Below, piece after piece: positions 27,791 to 36,085 of a stretch of DNA of 64,000 nt; positions within the stretch are counted from its first letter, which is position 1; the number at the start of each line of letters is the position of its first letter. Both the position numbers and the translations under genes were made by a program. The DNA is taken from positions 4,464,001-4,528,000 of the forward strand of contig OW818698.1 of NCBI GenBank assembly GCA_942493375.1, written 5' to 3'. This DNA is from G942493375 sp942493375. GTDB taxonomy: Bacteria > Armatimonadota > UBA5829. The notes beneath the pieces were generated by a model. The model made no database searches. It had not been told where the DNA came from and saw nothing but the letters and a program-made list of their open reading frames with translations.

Positions 27791-29029
27791 TTACTGCTTC
27801 TCTTTGAATTTCCGTGCTACTTCTTCGTATACTGCTTCCGGTACCTCAGCATAGCCAACACTGCTTGTTTTTGGCTGACCGGGACCGGCATGTTTGGGGT
27901 CTACACACCAGGTGTCATTCCTGTATTTGTCTCGGATTGCTTTGTCTTTAAAATCAGGAAGCTCTAGTGGTATATTGCCTTCATATATAGACCGATATCC
28001 AAGAGTCCCCGGTAGGGTCATATCCATCGCCTGGTAAACGTCTACTGCCTTTTCCTTGCCCGGTCTATCCAGTATTGAATCCAGGAAATACTGCATTGTG
28101 TAGAAGTCAGCTCCACCGTGTGCGGTAATACTTTTTGAGAGTTCGGTCTCATCGGTAAATACCGGAGAGTAGGACTCAACTTTACCTGATTCCTCTGTAT
28201 AGACATTGATTCTATCGCACATCTCACCCCAGCGGTCGGTCTCTACCATTCCTTTGGTGCCATATAAGGAAAACCATTGACCTCCAGGTTCGCGCTTATA
28301 TCCACACCAGGGCATGAACTTGGCGATTCCTCCATTGGACATCTGGCATACAATAATACTTCCGTCGCCGCCTCTTCTGCCATATGTTTTACCCAGTATA
28401 TTGGGAACTTCATATGCGCTGATCCTGGTCGGTCGCAGGCCGGTGATTGTGAGAAGTGGTCCGATAGAGTGGGTGCAGTAGAATGTTGAAGGCGTCCATA
28501 CTCTCCAGTGGTTTCTATCTCCCAAAGTTAATCCGGGCCAGATAGATTCGCACAGGTGCACATATTCACCTTCACCGTGTAGAAACTCACCAAGCGCTCC
28601 ACTCTGATAGATCCGCTGCATTTCAAGGACACCCTTGAAGTAGCAGCAGTTTTCGGCATATGTATATACTTTACCGCTGCGTTCTACAGCTTCAACAAGT
28701 TCAACTGCTTCAGCCATACTCTCGCACGCTACATTTTCACTGCAGACATGCCTGCCGGAGTTCAGTAGACGGATGGCAAATGGTGCATGTTCAGTAGCAA
28801 AATTGGCAAGTATTACAGCATCCATATCGTGCTGCATAAACTGATCAAAGTCCTGATACAGTGCGATCTTACTTCCGGCTTCTTCCGCTATTTTTTTGCA
28901 TTCATCAAGCTGGGGTTGATATGCGTCACATATTGCAACAAGTTCAGCATCGGGATGTTTGGACATAACCGACACCATCGTTCTTCCTCTACCTCCGCCA
29001 AAAACTCCAATTTTAACTTTTTTAGACAT
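27791..29029 (-). CDS. Gfo/Idh/MocA-family oxidoreductase, paralogue 3
   Basis: This 412-residue protein is the most divergent of the three and the first in transcription order. It has KVKIGVFGGGRGRTM, RHVCSENVACES where EKP normally stands, YTYAENCCYFKGV, HSIGPLLTITGLRP and MTLPGTLGYRS. The start lies only four bases after the amidohydrolase stop, which indicates translational coupling. GGGGGTG precedes the ATG. Three kept copies suggest sequential steps or several related substrates in one pathway, which is inference. Loss of the EKP lysine in all three argues against simple decay of one copy. Confidence 0.9.
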   Translation of the reverse strand: MSKKVKIGVFGGGRGRTMVSVMSKHPDAELVAICDAYQPQLDECKKIAEEAGSKIALYQDFDQFMQHDMDAVILANFATEHAPFAIRLLNSGRHVCSENVACESMAEAVELVEAVERSGKVYTYAENCCYFKGVLEMQRIYQSGALGEFLHGEGEYVHLCESIWPGLTLGDRNHWRVWTPSTFYCTHSIGPLLTITGLRPTRISAYEVPNILGKTYGRRGGDGSIIVCQMSNGGIAKFMPWCGYKREPGGQWFSLYGTKGMVETDRWGEMCDRINVYTEESGKVESYSPVFTDETELSKSITAHGGADFYTMQYFLDSILDRPGKEKAVDVYQAMDMTLPGTLGYRSIYEGNIPLELPDFKDKAIRDKYRNDTWCVDPKHAGPGQPKTSSVGYAEVPEAVYEEVARKFKEKQ

Positions 29030-29033
29030 AGTC

Positions 29034-30038
29034 CTACACCCCCAGAATTCCTGCTGCGTTTGTATATGTTATCTGGTTGATGATTTCTTTAGCATCTCCA
29101 CATTTTCCTGCAGCAGTTATCAGTGCTTTGAGCTCTTCATACAGGAAATATGTGTATGAAGCCTCAATCTCAGGCGACTTTCGATTGGTGTTCCAAGAAT
29201 ATGGTCCGCTGGTGTAGTTGTAATACTTATCACCTACATGCTCCCTGATCCCTTTCATCAAGGTTATAGGGAGATCGCTGCCATACAGAATTTTATCGAC
29301 TCCAACAGTCTGGATTGCATATTCCAGGACATCAGCATTGAGATTCGCTGCGAAGTCATAATAGAGCCCGGTTGCCTGTGCAAGCCGTGGGAGCCCGATC
29401 TGAGCTGTAGGTAAACAGAACGCCCGGCCGATATGTGCGACGATGATCTTTACATTCGGATACTTTTCGTATATCTCTAGAAGCTCGCGGATATTGTCGG
29501 GATCTGCTACACGGCCTTTTCTGGGAAGATGGAGAACTAAAACTGCGCTTGCTTCATCCAGGACTTTGAGGTGCTCGTTGGGCAGGAAATCATAGATACT
29601 GACATCTCCATAACCACCGGGAGCAAGATCGGGGTAGGGCTTTATACCAATGAAACCATCAGACAATGCCTGGGAGATTGTATCCGGACTGGTATCCGGG
29701 CTGGTCAGGAAGAGAGCATAGGATTTATTAATTGGATCTTTGATTCCTTGCAAGACATATGCATTGTTTGCAGCCAGATCGACTTCCTGATAGGGAAATC
29801 CAAATGCCAGGGCTGTGACTTTCTTGTCGGGGAAGAGCAGTGAGAATGAATCCCGCATCTCTTGCCAGGAGTATGAGCTGGCGATCTCCATTGCCCACAT
29901 ACCAGCAAGGCGTTCCGGTCTGATCGGCGATACGTGCTCAGGTAAACCTACATGAATATGGATGTCTATTATTTCGTCCGGTAAAAACGGGTTGATCTCT
30001 TCTTCATAAACTCTCTTACTCACAGGATCAAGACTCAT
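29034..30038 (-). CDS. Amidohydrolase-family (PF04909-like) metal-dependent hydrolase
   Basis: The 334-residue TIM-barrel protein shows DIHIHVGLPEH, the metal-binding HxH after the first strand. Later come LVLHLPRKGR, IIVAHIGRAF with a metal histidine, YYDFAANLN and ILYGSDLPITL with the terminal aspartate. This is the amidohydrolase_2 pattern, which includes decarboxylases, lactonases and hydrolases. In a sugar operon a lactonase role, opening a sugar-acid lactone made by the oxidoreductases, is a reasonable guess only. Its ATG lies inside the end of the DeoR gene (11-base overlap), and it is followed four bases later by the first oxidoreductase. Confidence 0.85.
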   Translation of the reverse strand: MSLDPVSKRVYEEEINPFLPDEIIDIHIHVGLPEHVSPIRPERLAGMWAMEIASSYSWQEMRDSFSLLFPDKKVTALAFGFPYQEVDLAANNAYVLQGIKDPINKSYALFLTSPDTSPDTISQALSDGFIGIKPYPDLAPGGYGDVSIYDFLPNEHLKVLDEASAVLVLHLPRKGRVADPDNIRELLEIYEKYPNVKIIVAHIGRAFCLPTAQIGLPRLAQATGLYYDFAANLNADVLEYAIQTVGVDKILYGSDLPITLMKGIREHVGDKYYNYTSGPYSWNTNRKSPEIEASYTYFLYEELKALITAAGKCGDAKEIINQITYTNAAGILGV

Positions 30039-30819
30039 TGCTGTCCTCCATAATGGCGCCGGCTTTTATAACCGTGACGCCAAGGGCTTCGATCGCTTCA
30101 ACTATTCTGCTGTCAGCCTCAAAATCGGTCACGAGCACGTTTATCATTTCAATGTCACCAGCCCGTGCACGGGAAAATCTTCCGAGTTTGGATGAATCAC
30201 ACAGGCCAATAACCATCCGGCTGTTGCGCATGACCATTGCTTCCATCTGAGCGCATGCCAGGTTGATGCTGGTTACCCCATGCTCCATGTCGATAGCAGT
30301 AATCCCCACAAATGCCGCATCCCAATACATTCCGCTGAGCAGGTCAGTTGAGAATGACCCGTCTGTCTCCATTGATTCGCTGACGATTTTTCCACCGATA
30401 AGACTTACCGGTACACGCCTGTTGGATGCGAGATAGGTTGCGATTTCCGGGGAATTGGTGAAAACTTCAAATCCATGGCTATCGAGTATTCGCAGGGCAA
30501 GCTGGTTGGTAGTGCTGCCGGCATTGATGAAGACCGATCCTGTTTTGGGTAGATAAGCCGCTGCAGCTTCGGCGATCCAGGACTTCTGGAGCATATTGGC
30601 ATCGCGGACCTGCTGGTATGGAGGGACAGGCTGCCCGGTCTCTTTGAGCATTGCCCCGCCTCTGGAGCGGACGAGTTTGCCCTCCTGTTCCAACACACCC
30701 AGATCCGTGCGTATGGTATTCTCGGCAGCAGAGAACATGGCAGCAAGTTCGGTGACCCCGACTGCTCCCCTTGTCAGCGCTATCTCATATATTCGTTTTC
30801 GTCTTTCAAGAGCTATCAT
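30028..30819 (-). CDS. DeoR-family transcriptional regulator
   Basis: The 263-residue protein has the DeoR N-terminal winged helix (residues 1-57): ERRKRIYEIALTRGAVGVTELAAMF followed by NTIRTDLGVLEQEGKLVRSRGGA. The C-terminal DeoRC sensor domain has VFINAGSTTNQLA, FTNSPEIATYLA, VSLIGGKIV and AFVGITAIDMEHGVT. DeoR proteins usually repress sugar operons and respond to phosphorylated sugars. It is the first gene of the seven-gene minus-strand cluster and overlaps the next gene, so it very likely controls its own operon. The 221-base region upstream (30820-31040) should hold the promoter and operator, but I could not pick out a convincing palindrome. Confidence 0.92.
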   Translation of the reverse strand: MIALERRKRIYEIALTRGAVGVTELAAMFSAAENTIRTDLGVLEQEGKLVRSRGGAMLKETGQPVPPYQQVRDANMLQKSWIAEAAAAYLPKTGSVFINAGSTTNQLALRILDSHGFEVFTNSPEIATYLASNRRVPVSLIGGKIVSESMETDGSFSTDLLSGMYWDAAFVGITAIDMEHGVTSINLACAQMEAMVMRNSRMVIGLCDSSKLGRFSRARAGDIEMINVLVTDFEADSRIVEAIEALGVTVIKAGAIMEDSNES

Positions 30820-31040
30820 TTACAACCTGCAGAATATCGATATAGATTATCTTCAAACACTAGAATTTTACACCAAGTCACAGTCCAAGTCAATCGGTAA
30901 TTGAACTATATTGAAGAATATTGAGTATTTATTGAGCTTGCTTACAACGCTACAAGAAGGAAATTCGCTTCTCGTGCCGAACATATCAGGAATAGAAATG
31001 GGTTCTTAAATAAGTGCTTGTTTCGCGGAGGCTTATAAAT

Positions 31041-32201
31041 ATGAATAGAAAATGGTATGTCCTGTTACTTACCGGCTTGTTTGTCTGTATGGTTGCTGTT
31101 TGTGCAAATGCTGCAGATCCGGTGAAGCCATATAAGAATATGTCTAAGTGGCGGATGCATGAGTTTATGATTTCCACCTGGGGAGCTCCGACTGATGAGG
31201 CTTCGACCAAGCTGTTTGCTGAGACCGGGTTCAATGTCGTTATGGCCGGGCCGATTATGTTGGATCTGCTTCAGAAATACCATATGAAGACTATCGCAAT
31301 GTATGTCACCCCTGAGACTGTTGCAAAGATCAAGAACCATCCGGCAGTCTGGGGTTATTATGTTCGGGATGAACCCTGGAATCAGGCAGACTACGATAAA
31401 GTCGCAGCCGAAGCAGAGGCTATCAGGAAAGTCGACAGAACACATCCATGTTATGTTAATCTTGGTGGAACTATGGAAAGCCACGGTACTTTCATGAACA
31501 CCATAAAGCCGGATTTCCTGAGTTTTGATTTTTATCAGTGGTGGTGGAGAAATACCTTTGGATTGCACCATTTTTCCAGGCTGGAGTCTTACCGCAAAGC
31601 AGCCTTGGCTGCAGAATTACCACTGCTCTGCTGGATTGAGACCAGTTCTGATCCCAGGTATGAGATGGGGCAGGCTGGAGCTACACGTCTACCGGACAAC
31701 CCGCAGAAACTCCGGCACAGCGTGTATACAAATCTTGCTTATGGAGTCAAGGGCATCCAGTGGTTCACCGGTTGGTTGGCGTTTGATGCAGCACCAGATG
31801 GAAAGCTGACCCGCAATAAAGCAGGTGATGACATTGCGCTGCTCAATACCGAACTAAAGGCGCTGGGGCCAGTTTTGGTCAAACTGACCAGCACCGATGT
31901 TTTCCACACATCACCGGTTCCAGCTACCTGTCGAATGCTGCCACTCTCGTTCTGGGTTACAACCAAAAATGACAATGTAGTGATCGGGGTCTTCAAAGAC
32001 AAAGATAACCAGGATTATCTGTTGGTAGTAAACCGGGACTGGCAGAATGCTAACAATATCAAGTTGAACTTTGACTCATCCATAACCGGAGTTGAAGCCT
32101 TCAACAGGGACAGTAGAAAATGGAAATCAGTCCTGAAATCAAGTGAAGCAGACTTCAACCTGACTATGGGCGATGGAGTCCTGCTGCGCATAAAGCGGTG
32201 A
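31041..32201 (+). CDS. Secreted TIM-barrel-like glycosidase-type protein
   Basis: The 386-residue protein begins with a signal peptide (VCMVAVCANA/AD). The rest resembles a TIM barrel of the GH5/GH42/beta-galactosidase type. It has a FAETGFNVVMAG strand-helix unit, VWGYYVRDEPWNQAD with a candidate catalytic acid in RDEP, FLSFDFYQWWW, LLCWIETSS with a possible second glutamate, and AYGVKGIQWFTGW. A small beta domain at about 310-386 closes it. I cannot place it in a numbered family. GCGGAGG lies nine bases before ATG 31041, and the signal peptide agrees with that start. It is divergent from the DeoR operon and precedes a heparinase-like gene, so it may supply that enzyme's substrate. Confidence 0.75.
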   Translation: MNRKWYVLLLTGLFVCMVAVCANAADPVKPYKNMSKWRMHEFMISTWGAPTDEASTKLFAETGFNVVMAGPIMLDLLQKYHMKTIAMYVTPETVAKIKNHPAVWGYYVRDEPWNQADYDKVAAEAEAIRKVDRTHPCYVNLGGTMESHGTFMNTIKPDFLSFDFYQWWWRNTFGLHHFSRLESYRKAALAAELPLLCWIETSSDPRYEMGQAGATRLPDNPQKLRHSVYTNLAYGVKGIQWFTGWLAFDAAPDGKLTRNKAGDDIALLNTELKALGPVLVKLTSTDVFHTSPVPATCRMLPLSFWVTTKNDNVVIGVFKDKDNQDYLLVVNRDWQNANNIKLNFDSSITGVEAFNRDSRKWKSVLKSSEADFNLTMGDGVLLRIKR

Positions 32202-32224
32202 GATATTAATTAGTGAATTAATAA

Positions 32225-32300
32225 TCTCACGCAAAGCCGCAAAGGCGCAAAGAAAGCACCCAGTGTTTCCCTCTTTGCGCCTTTGCGGCTTTGCGTGAGA
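32225..32300. repeat. Family-3 perfect inverted repeat (28-nt arms)
   Basis: The arms at 32225-32252 and 32273-32300 are perfect reverse complements built from GCAAAGCCGCAAAGGCGC and enclose a 20-base loop. A near-identical element lies at 56004-56093. It sits between two co-directional genes, 30 bases upstream of the heparinase-like start, and could affect read-through. Confidence 0.9.
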
Positions 32301-32330
32301 AAAGCACATTTGTATTGCACGAGGTGAGTT

Positions 32331-34895
32331 ATGTTCTTTCCAGGGGAGATGAGGGCGGCGGTTGCTGAGGCTGCGGGTAAATCGGAATGGGCAGCGGGGC
32401 TTGTTAAGACTGCTCGAGAGAATGCCCGGTGGTGGATTGAGCGCAGCGATGAAGAGCTTTGGGGCTTTATGTTCGGGCCAACCATTGAGCGAAGCTGGAT
32501 GGTATGGTCGGATGGTTTCTGCCCTGCCTGCAAACAGGATGTCAGGATGTATGACTGGGTTATGGATGCAGTCCATCATCCCTGGAAAACAGCCTGCCCT
32601 CACTGTAAGGAACTTTTCCCAAAAAACGACTTTCAGGCATTTTACCTCTCCGGATTGGATTCACACCATATATTTGACCATGCATTAGCTGACCGTTCGT
32701 TGCTATATAACACCGAGCATCCTGATAATGATGATCCTCTGCACTGTTTTGGAGTAGATGATGGAAACGGGTTTTCAGATGGGGAGCACCTGTGGAGATT
32801 CATTGGAGCGTATTTGATATATGGGCACTGGAGGCAGCTGGTTGTTGAAGGGATCTCTAAACTGGCAGCAGCTTATGTTTTGACCAGTGATACTATATAT
32901 GCCCACAAGGCTGCGATTTTACTGGATAGAGTAGCAGATTTGTATCCGACGTTTCATTATGGGGAGCAGGGATATGTATATGAGACAAAGGCAGCAACCG
33001 GGTATGTTTCAGTCTGGCATGATGCCTGCGAAGAGTGCAAGATACTCGGCTTGGCCTATGACGCTGTCTCTGATGGTATTGAAGGTGACGCTTCCCTGGT
33101 CGATTTTTTACAGGCCCAGTCGGTTAAATATGGTCTTCAGAATTCGAAGTCTTCTACAGATCAAATCAGATCAAATATACGCTCCGGTTTAATAACTGAT
33201 GTGCTTACCGATCCGGATAACTCCAATGCCTTGTTCAACCCCAAAATCAACAGCAACTTCCCTACACCTCTGACAACAGCAGCTATACTTACTGCGGTAG
33301 ATGGAGGACCCGATAATCGCGAGAAAGTGATGGGGATGATCGATGCCATTATTGATGAAGCGTGTAAATACGATGGTCTGACTGGGGAGCGGGGGACAGC
33401 TAACTATTCTGCAATCGCTCCAAGGCAGGTATCGGTATTGCTCGGATACTTTGCACGGATGGATTCCGGTTTCCTCAAAGAAACGCTTAAGCGCCGTCCC
33501 CGTTTGTATGATATGTTCCGGTTCCATATAGACACATGGTGCCTGGATGGTTCTTATTATCCAATGGTAGGAGACACTCTGTATTTTGCATCGAAATTCA
33601 CAAAATATGCTGGAATGGATTTCAACAAGAATCATGGTTTGGGAGAAGGTGTATTTACTCCTTTTCTTGGTCCGTCTATGGTATCGTTCCTGTGGGAGCT
33701 TTACAAAGTAACAGGAGACAAGGATTTCCTGAAGGTCATTGATCGATGGTGTGAAGGCAATATGGAAGCGCTACCATATGATCTATTTGCCACTCAACCT
33801 GAGCAATTGCGATTGGATGTAGCCGATGCAGTTTCAGAATCTGCCGCCATTGATCCCCCCAGTGTATTGAAAAGGGAATGGGGATTAGGAATACTTCGGT
33901 CAGGAGCGAAAGATAATGCCCAGGCACTCTGGCTATGCACCAGCACCGGAGGTCGGCATTGCCATGCGAACGGGATGAACCTGGGGTTGTTCGGATACGG
34001 ACTCGACCTGCTGCCGGACTTCGGATATCCTCCTGTTCAGTTTGGAGGCTGGACAAGCGAAAGAGCTGCATGGTACCGACGAACAGCCGCACACAATACA
34101 GTAGTTGTGGACTGTAAAGATGATGTTGGTTATCAAGGCACGGAGTATGTAGCCAATGTAGATGCCTGGTCGGACACGGACGGAATCCGATATATGAGAG
34201 CTTCCGGTCCTGGAATGGCTGATGTTGAGCGTTATGAACGGACCTGTGCATTAGTCGATATTTCAGAGGAGAGCTTCTATGTTATAGACATATTCAGAGT
34301 AAAAGGAGGCTCCGACCACACCAGACTCCTGCACTCCCACTTTGGCACGGTAACCACCCAGGGCCTGAACCCCCAGCCAGCAGAGCCATTTATCGGAGGC
34401 TCCTGCATGCAAGACTTCCGACACGATCCCAACCCCAACGCAGGCTGGACTGTAGACTGGAAAATAGAGGACAAACTGGGCTACCTCCCTGCAGGCACGG
34501 ATCTTCACCTCAGGCTTACAGACCTTACAACAGATACTGAAGCCTGGCTGTGTGAAGGCTGGGTAGTATACGGCGGTTACTGGCCAAGCCAGGAAGCCTG
34601 GATCCCCTTCACAATGTCCCGTAGAAGGTCAGACACTCCGGATATGGAATCCACTTTCGTCAGCATCATCGAACCATATAAGGACAGCCCCAGCATTGCG
34701 TCAGCTCGAAGGCTGGGAGTTGAGGACCTGAATGGAGTCCCTGTGTCGGATTCGACGGTTGGGTTGGAGATCAAACTGGTGGATGGGAGAACGGATATTT
34801 TGGTGTTCAAGGATCCGCTGGTTGAGGGGGATGTTCGGGTGGTTGAGTATAGGGATGTTGTGTGTGAACGGGATGTGGTGTTTGTAAGGATGTAA
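32331..34895 (+). CDS. Heparinase II/III-like protein
   Basis: The 854-residue protein has no signal peptide. An N-terminal helical toroid (about 1-450) contains two CPxC pairs, Cys64/Cys67 and Cys89/Cys92, spaced like a small zinc site, then DGNGFSDGEHLWRFIGAYLIY. The C-terminal beta-sandwich region has GGRHCHANGMNLGLFGYG near residue 539 and RRTAAHNTVVVD near 585, both typical of the heparinase II/III family. Family enzymes are polysaccharide lyases acting on uronic-acid polymers such as heparan sulphate or alginate. The substrate here is unknown, and a lyase acting on imported oligosaccharides fits the missing signal peptide. GAGGTGAG lies just upstream of the ATG. Confidence 0.85.
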   Translation: MFFPGEMRAAVAEAAGKSEWAAGLVKTARENARWWIERSDEELWGFMFGPTIERSWMVWSDGFCPACKQDVRMYDWVMDAVHHPWKTACPHCKELFPKNDFQAFYLSGLDSHHIFDHALADRSLLYNTEHPDNDDPLHCFGVDDGNGFSDGEHLWRFIGAYLIYGHWRQLVVEGISKLAAAYVLTSDTIYAHKAAILLDRVADLYPTFHYGEQGYVYETKAATGYVSVWHDACEECKILGLAYDAVSDGIEGDASLVDFLQAQSVKYGLQNSKSSTDQIRSNIRSGLITDVLTDPDNSNALFNPKINSNFPTPLTTAAILTAVDGGPDNREKVMGMIDAIIDEACKYDGLTGERGTANYSAIAPRQVSVLLGYFARMDSGFLKETLKRRPRLYDMFRFHIDTWCLDGSYYPMVGDTLYFASKFTKYAGMDFNKNHGLGEGVFTPFLGPSMVSFLWELYKVTGDKDFLKVIDRWCEGNMEALPYDLFATQPEQLRLDVADAVSESAAIDPPSVLKREWGLGILRSGAKDNAQALWLCTSTGGRHCHANGMNLGLFGYGLDLLPDFGYPPVQFGGWTSERAAWYRRTAAHNTVVVDCKDDVGYQGTEYVANVDAWSDTDGIRYMRASGPGMADVERYERTCALVDISEESFYVIDIFRVKGGSDHTRLLHSHFGTVTTQGLNPQPAEPFIGGSCMQDFRHDPNPNAGWTVDWKIEDKLGYLPAGTDLHLRLTDLTTDTEAWLCEGWVVYGGYWPSQEAWIPFTMSRRRSDTPDMESTFVSIIEPYKDSPSIASARRLGVEDLNGVPVSDSTVGLEIKLVDGRTDILVFKDPLVEGDVRVVEYRDVVCERDVVFVRM

Positions 34896-34990
34896 AAGTT
34901 GTAGTATCAGGTTGTTTGCTTTGTGTATTCGTTGTTGCGCGTTGACACATACCCAGATGAGGGGTAAACTAAATTTGTGAGGTGACTGCA

Positions 34991-35269
34991 ATGCCTCTGT
35001 TTTTTGAATGGGATCAAGTTAAAGCTAAGCAGAATCTGAAGAAACATGGTGTAGATTTTATTGAAGCAAAGACCGTGTTTGCTGATGAGCTGAGTGTGAC
35101 TTTTATAGACCCGGATCATTCGATAGACGAGGAGCGGTACATAACCTTTGGAGTTTCGAGGAACCAACGCTTTTTGGCCGTATCTCATACCGACAGACAA
35201 GACAGAATCCGTATAATCAGCGCCCGTGAAATGACACGTGGTGAGAGGCGATACTATGAAGAAAACTGA
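34991..35269 (+). CDS. brnT: BrnT-family toxin
   Basis: The 92-residue protein has the BrnT signature FEWDQVKAKQNLKKHGVDFIEAKTVFAD, followed by DERYITFG-type sequence (EERYITFGVS), AVSHTDRQDRIRIISAREMTRGERRYYEE. BrnT toxins are RelE-fold ribonucleases that inhibit translation. The conserved Lys/His near the N-terminus and the final Arg-Glu/Arg-x-x-Tyr-Tyr segment are present, so the toxin looks intact. GAGGTGA lies upstream of ATG 34991. Its 3' end overlaps the antitoxin start by 14 bases, as expected for a coupled toxin-antitoxin pair. Confidence 0.9.
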   Translation: MPLFFEWDQVKAKQNLKKHGVDFIEAKTVFADELSVTFIDPDHSIDEERYITFGVSRNQRFLAVSHTDRQDRIRIISAREMTRGERRYYEEN

Positions 35270-35486
35270 CAAGCCAGAACTCAATGATGAGCTTAGAGAA
35301 GAATACGATCTAGCTAAACTGGAAGATGCAGTTCGTGGTAAGTATGCTCAGCGTTTCAAGGAGGGATCAAATGTGATCGTGTTGGCTCCTGACGTGGCAG
35401 AAGTATTCCCAAATTCTGAAGCAGTTAACGAAGCCCTGCGTTTGCTTATAAGCGTCGCCAAAGCCTCATCGAAACGGATTATCTGA
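35256..35486 (+). CDS. BrnT-partner antitoxin (BrnA-like)
   Basis: The 76-residue protein contains YDLAKLEDAVRGKYAQRF and NVIVLAPDVAEVFPNSEAVNEALRLLI. This pattern is found next to BrnT-family toxins and is consistent with a short ribbon-helix-helix-type DNA-binding antitoxin. It would bind BrnT and repress the shared promoter. ATG 35256 follows GAGAGG by eight bases and overlaps the toxin's end. The pair stands at the start of a small accessory island that includes a disrupted XRE gene and duplicated membrane proteins. Confidence 0.8.
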   Translation: MKKTDKPELNDELREEYDLAKLEDAVRGKYAQRFKEGSNVIVLAPDVAEVFPNSEAVNEALRLLISVAKASSKRII

Positions 35487-35492
35487 TGCTGG

Positions 35493-35917
35493 TTAATCAC
35501 TCCTACACTGGAATGCAGATGATTGTCTGCGACTACTCTCCGACTCCTCGCAGTTAAAGTCAAGCCTTTTATGCAATACCTTGCAGGCACGCCAGAGCAT
35601 ATCCAACGCACTGCCATCATAATCGGCGTTTTCAAGTTGAGAGACCATCGATTGAGTGATTCCCATCATTTCAGCAAGTTGCTGCTGGCGCGCATTATTC
35701 GTAATTATCTCACTTTCGCCCATACTGCCGGTCGAAAGTAGAGTCTGGTGAATAATGCGCGCTAGGTGATAGTAGCTTCTTTTCTCATCTTTATGATCGC
35801 TAAGCCAACACGCACCTTTAATTCCTCGTCCAGAACCTCTTGATCCAATTTAACTATTTCGTCTGCATATCGGCTATGTAATATTTCAACAGCATCAGTC
35901 GTTCTAGTACCAGGCAT
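35493..35917 (-). pseudogene. XRE-family HTH regulator split by a family-2 palindromic repeat
   Basis: The first part (35917 to 35762) encodes 51 residues starting MPGTRTTDAVEILHSRYADE and ending RKEATIT, then a TAG created by the repeat. Beyond the repeat the frame resumes with QQQLAEMMGITQSMVSQLEN, the recognition-helix region of an XRE domain, and ends at 35493. Removing 35688-35764 joins ATC-ACC to CAG-CAG in frame and rebuilds a normal HTH protein of about 115 residues (RKEATITQQQLAEMMG). GAGAGG precedes the ATG. The second half could still be translated from an ATG inside the repeat, but it would lack the first HTH helix. The gene is convergent with the toxin-antitoxin pair and may once have been an antitoxin-like regulator itself. 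Confidence 0.85.
35688..35762. repeat. Family-2 palindromic repeat, copy 2 (inserted in XRE gene)
   Basis: A 75-bp element is bounded by GCGCGCATTATTC (35688-35700) and its exact reverse complement (35750-35762). Its interior shares TACTGCCGG and the TGGTGAATAATGCG end with the copies at 12518 and 42942. It interrupts the HTH coding sequence cleanly, which shows insertion into a pre-existing gene. Confidence 0.88.
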
Positions 35918-36085
35918 ATGTATACCTCTCAGGATCGGATATGGCAGCTAGTATTTCATTAGGAATATACTATATATCGAATAATATCAACCCAAATGGC
36001 AGGGATATTCAGTGATTGCTTGCATTCTTTGGCCACCTTGAATATGATGTCAATGTTGGTTCATTATTACATTAAAAGGACTGTC

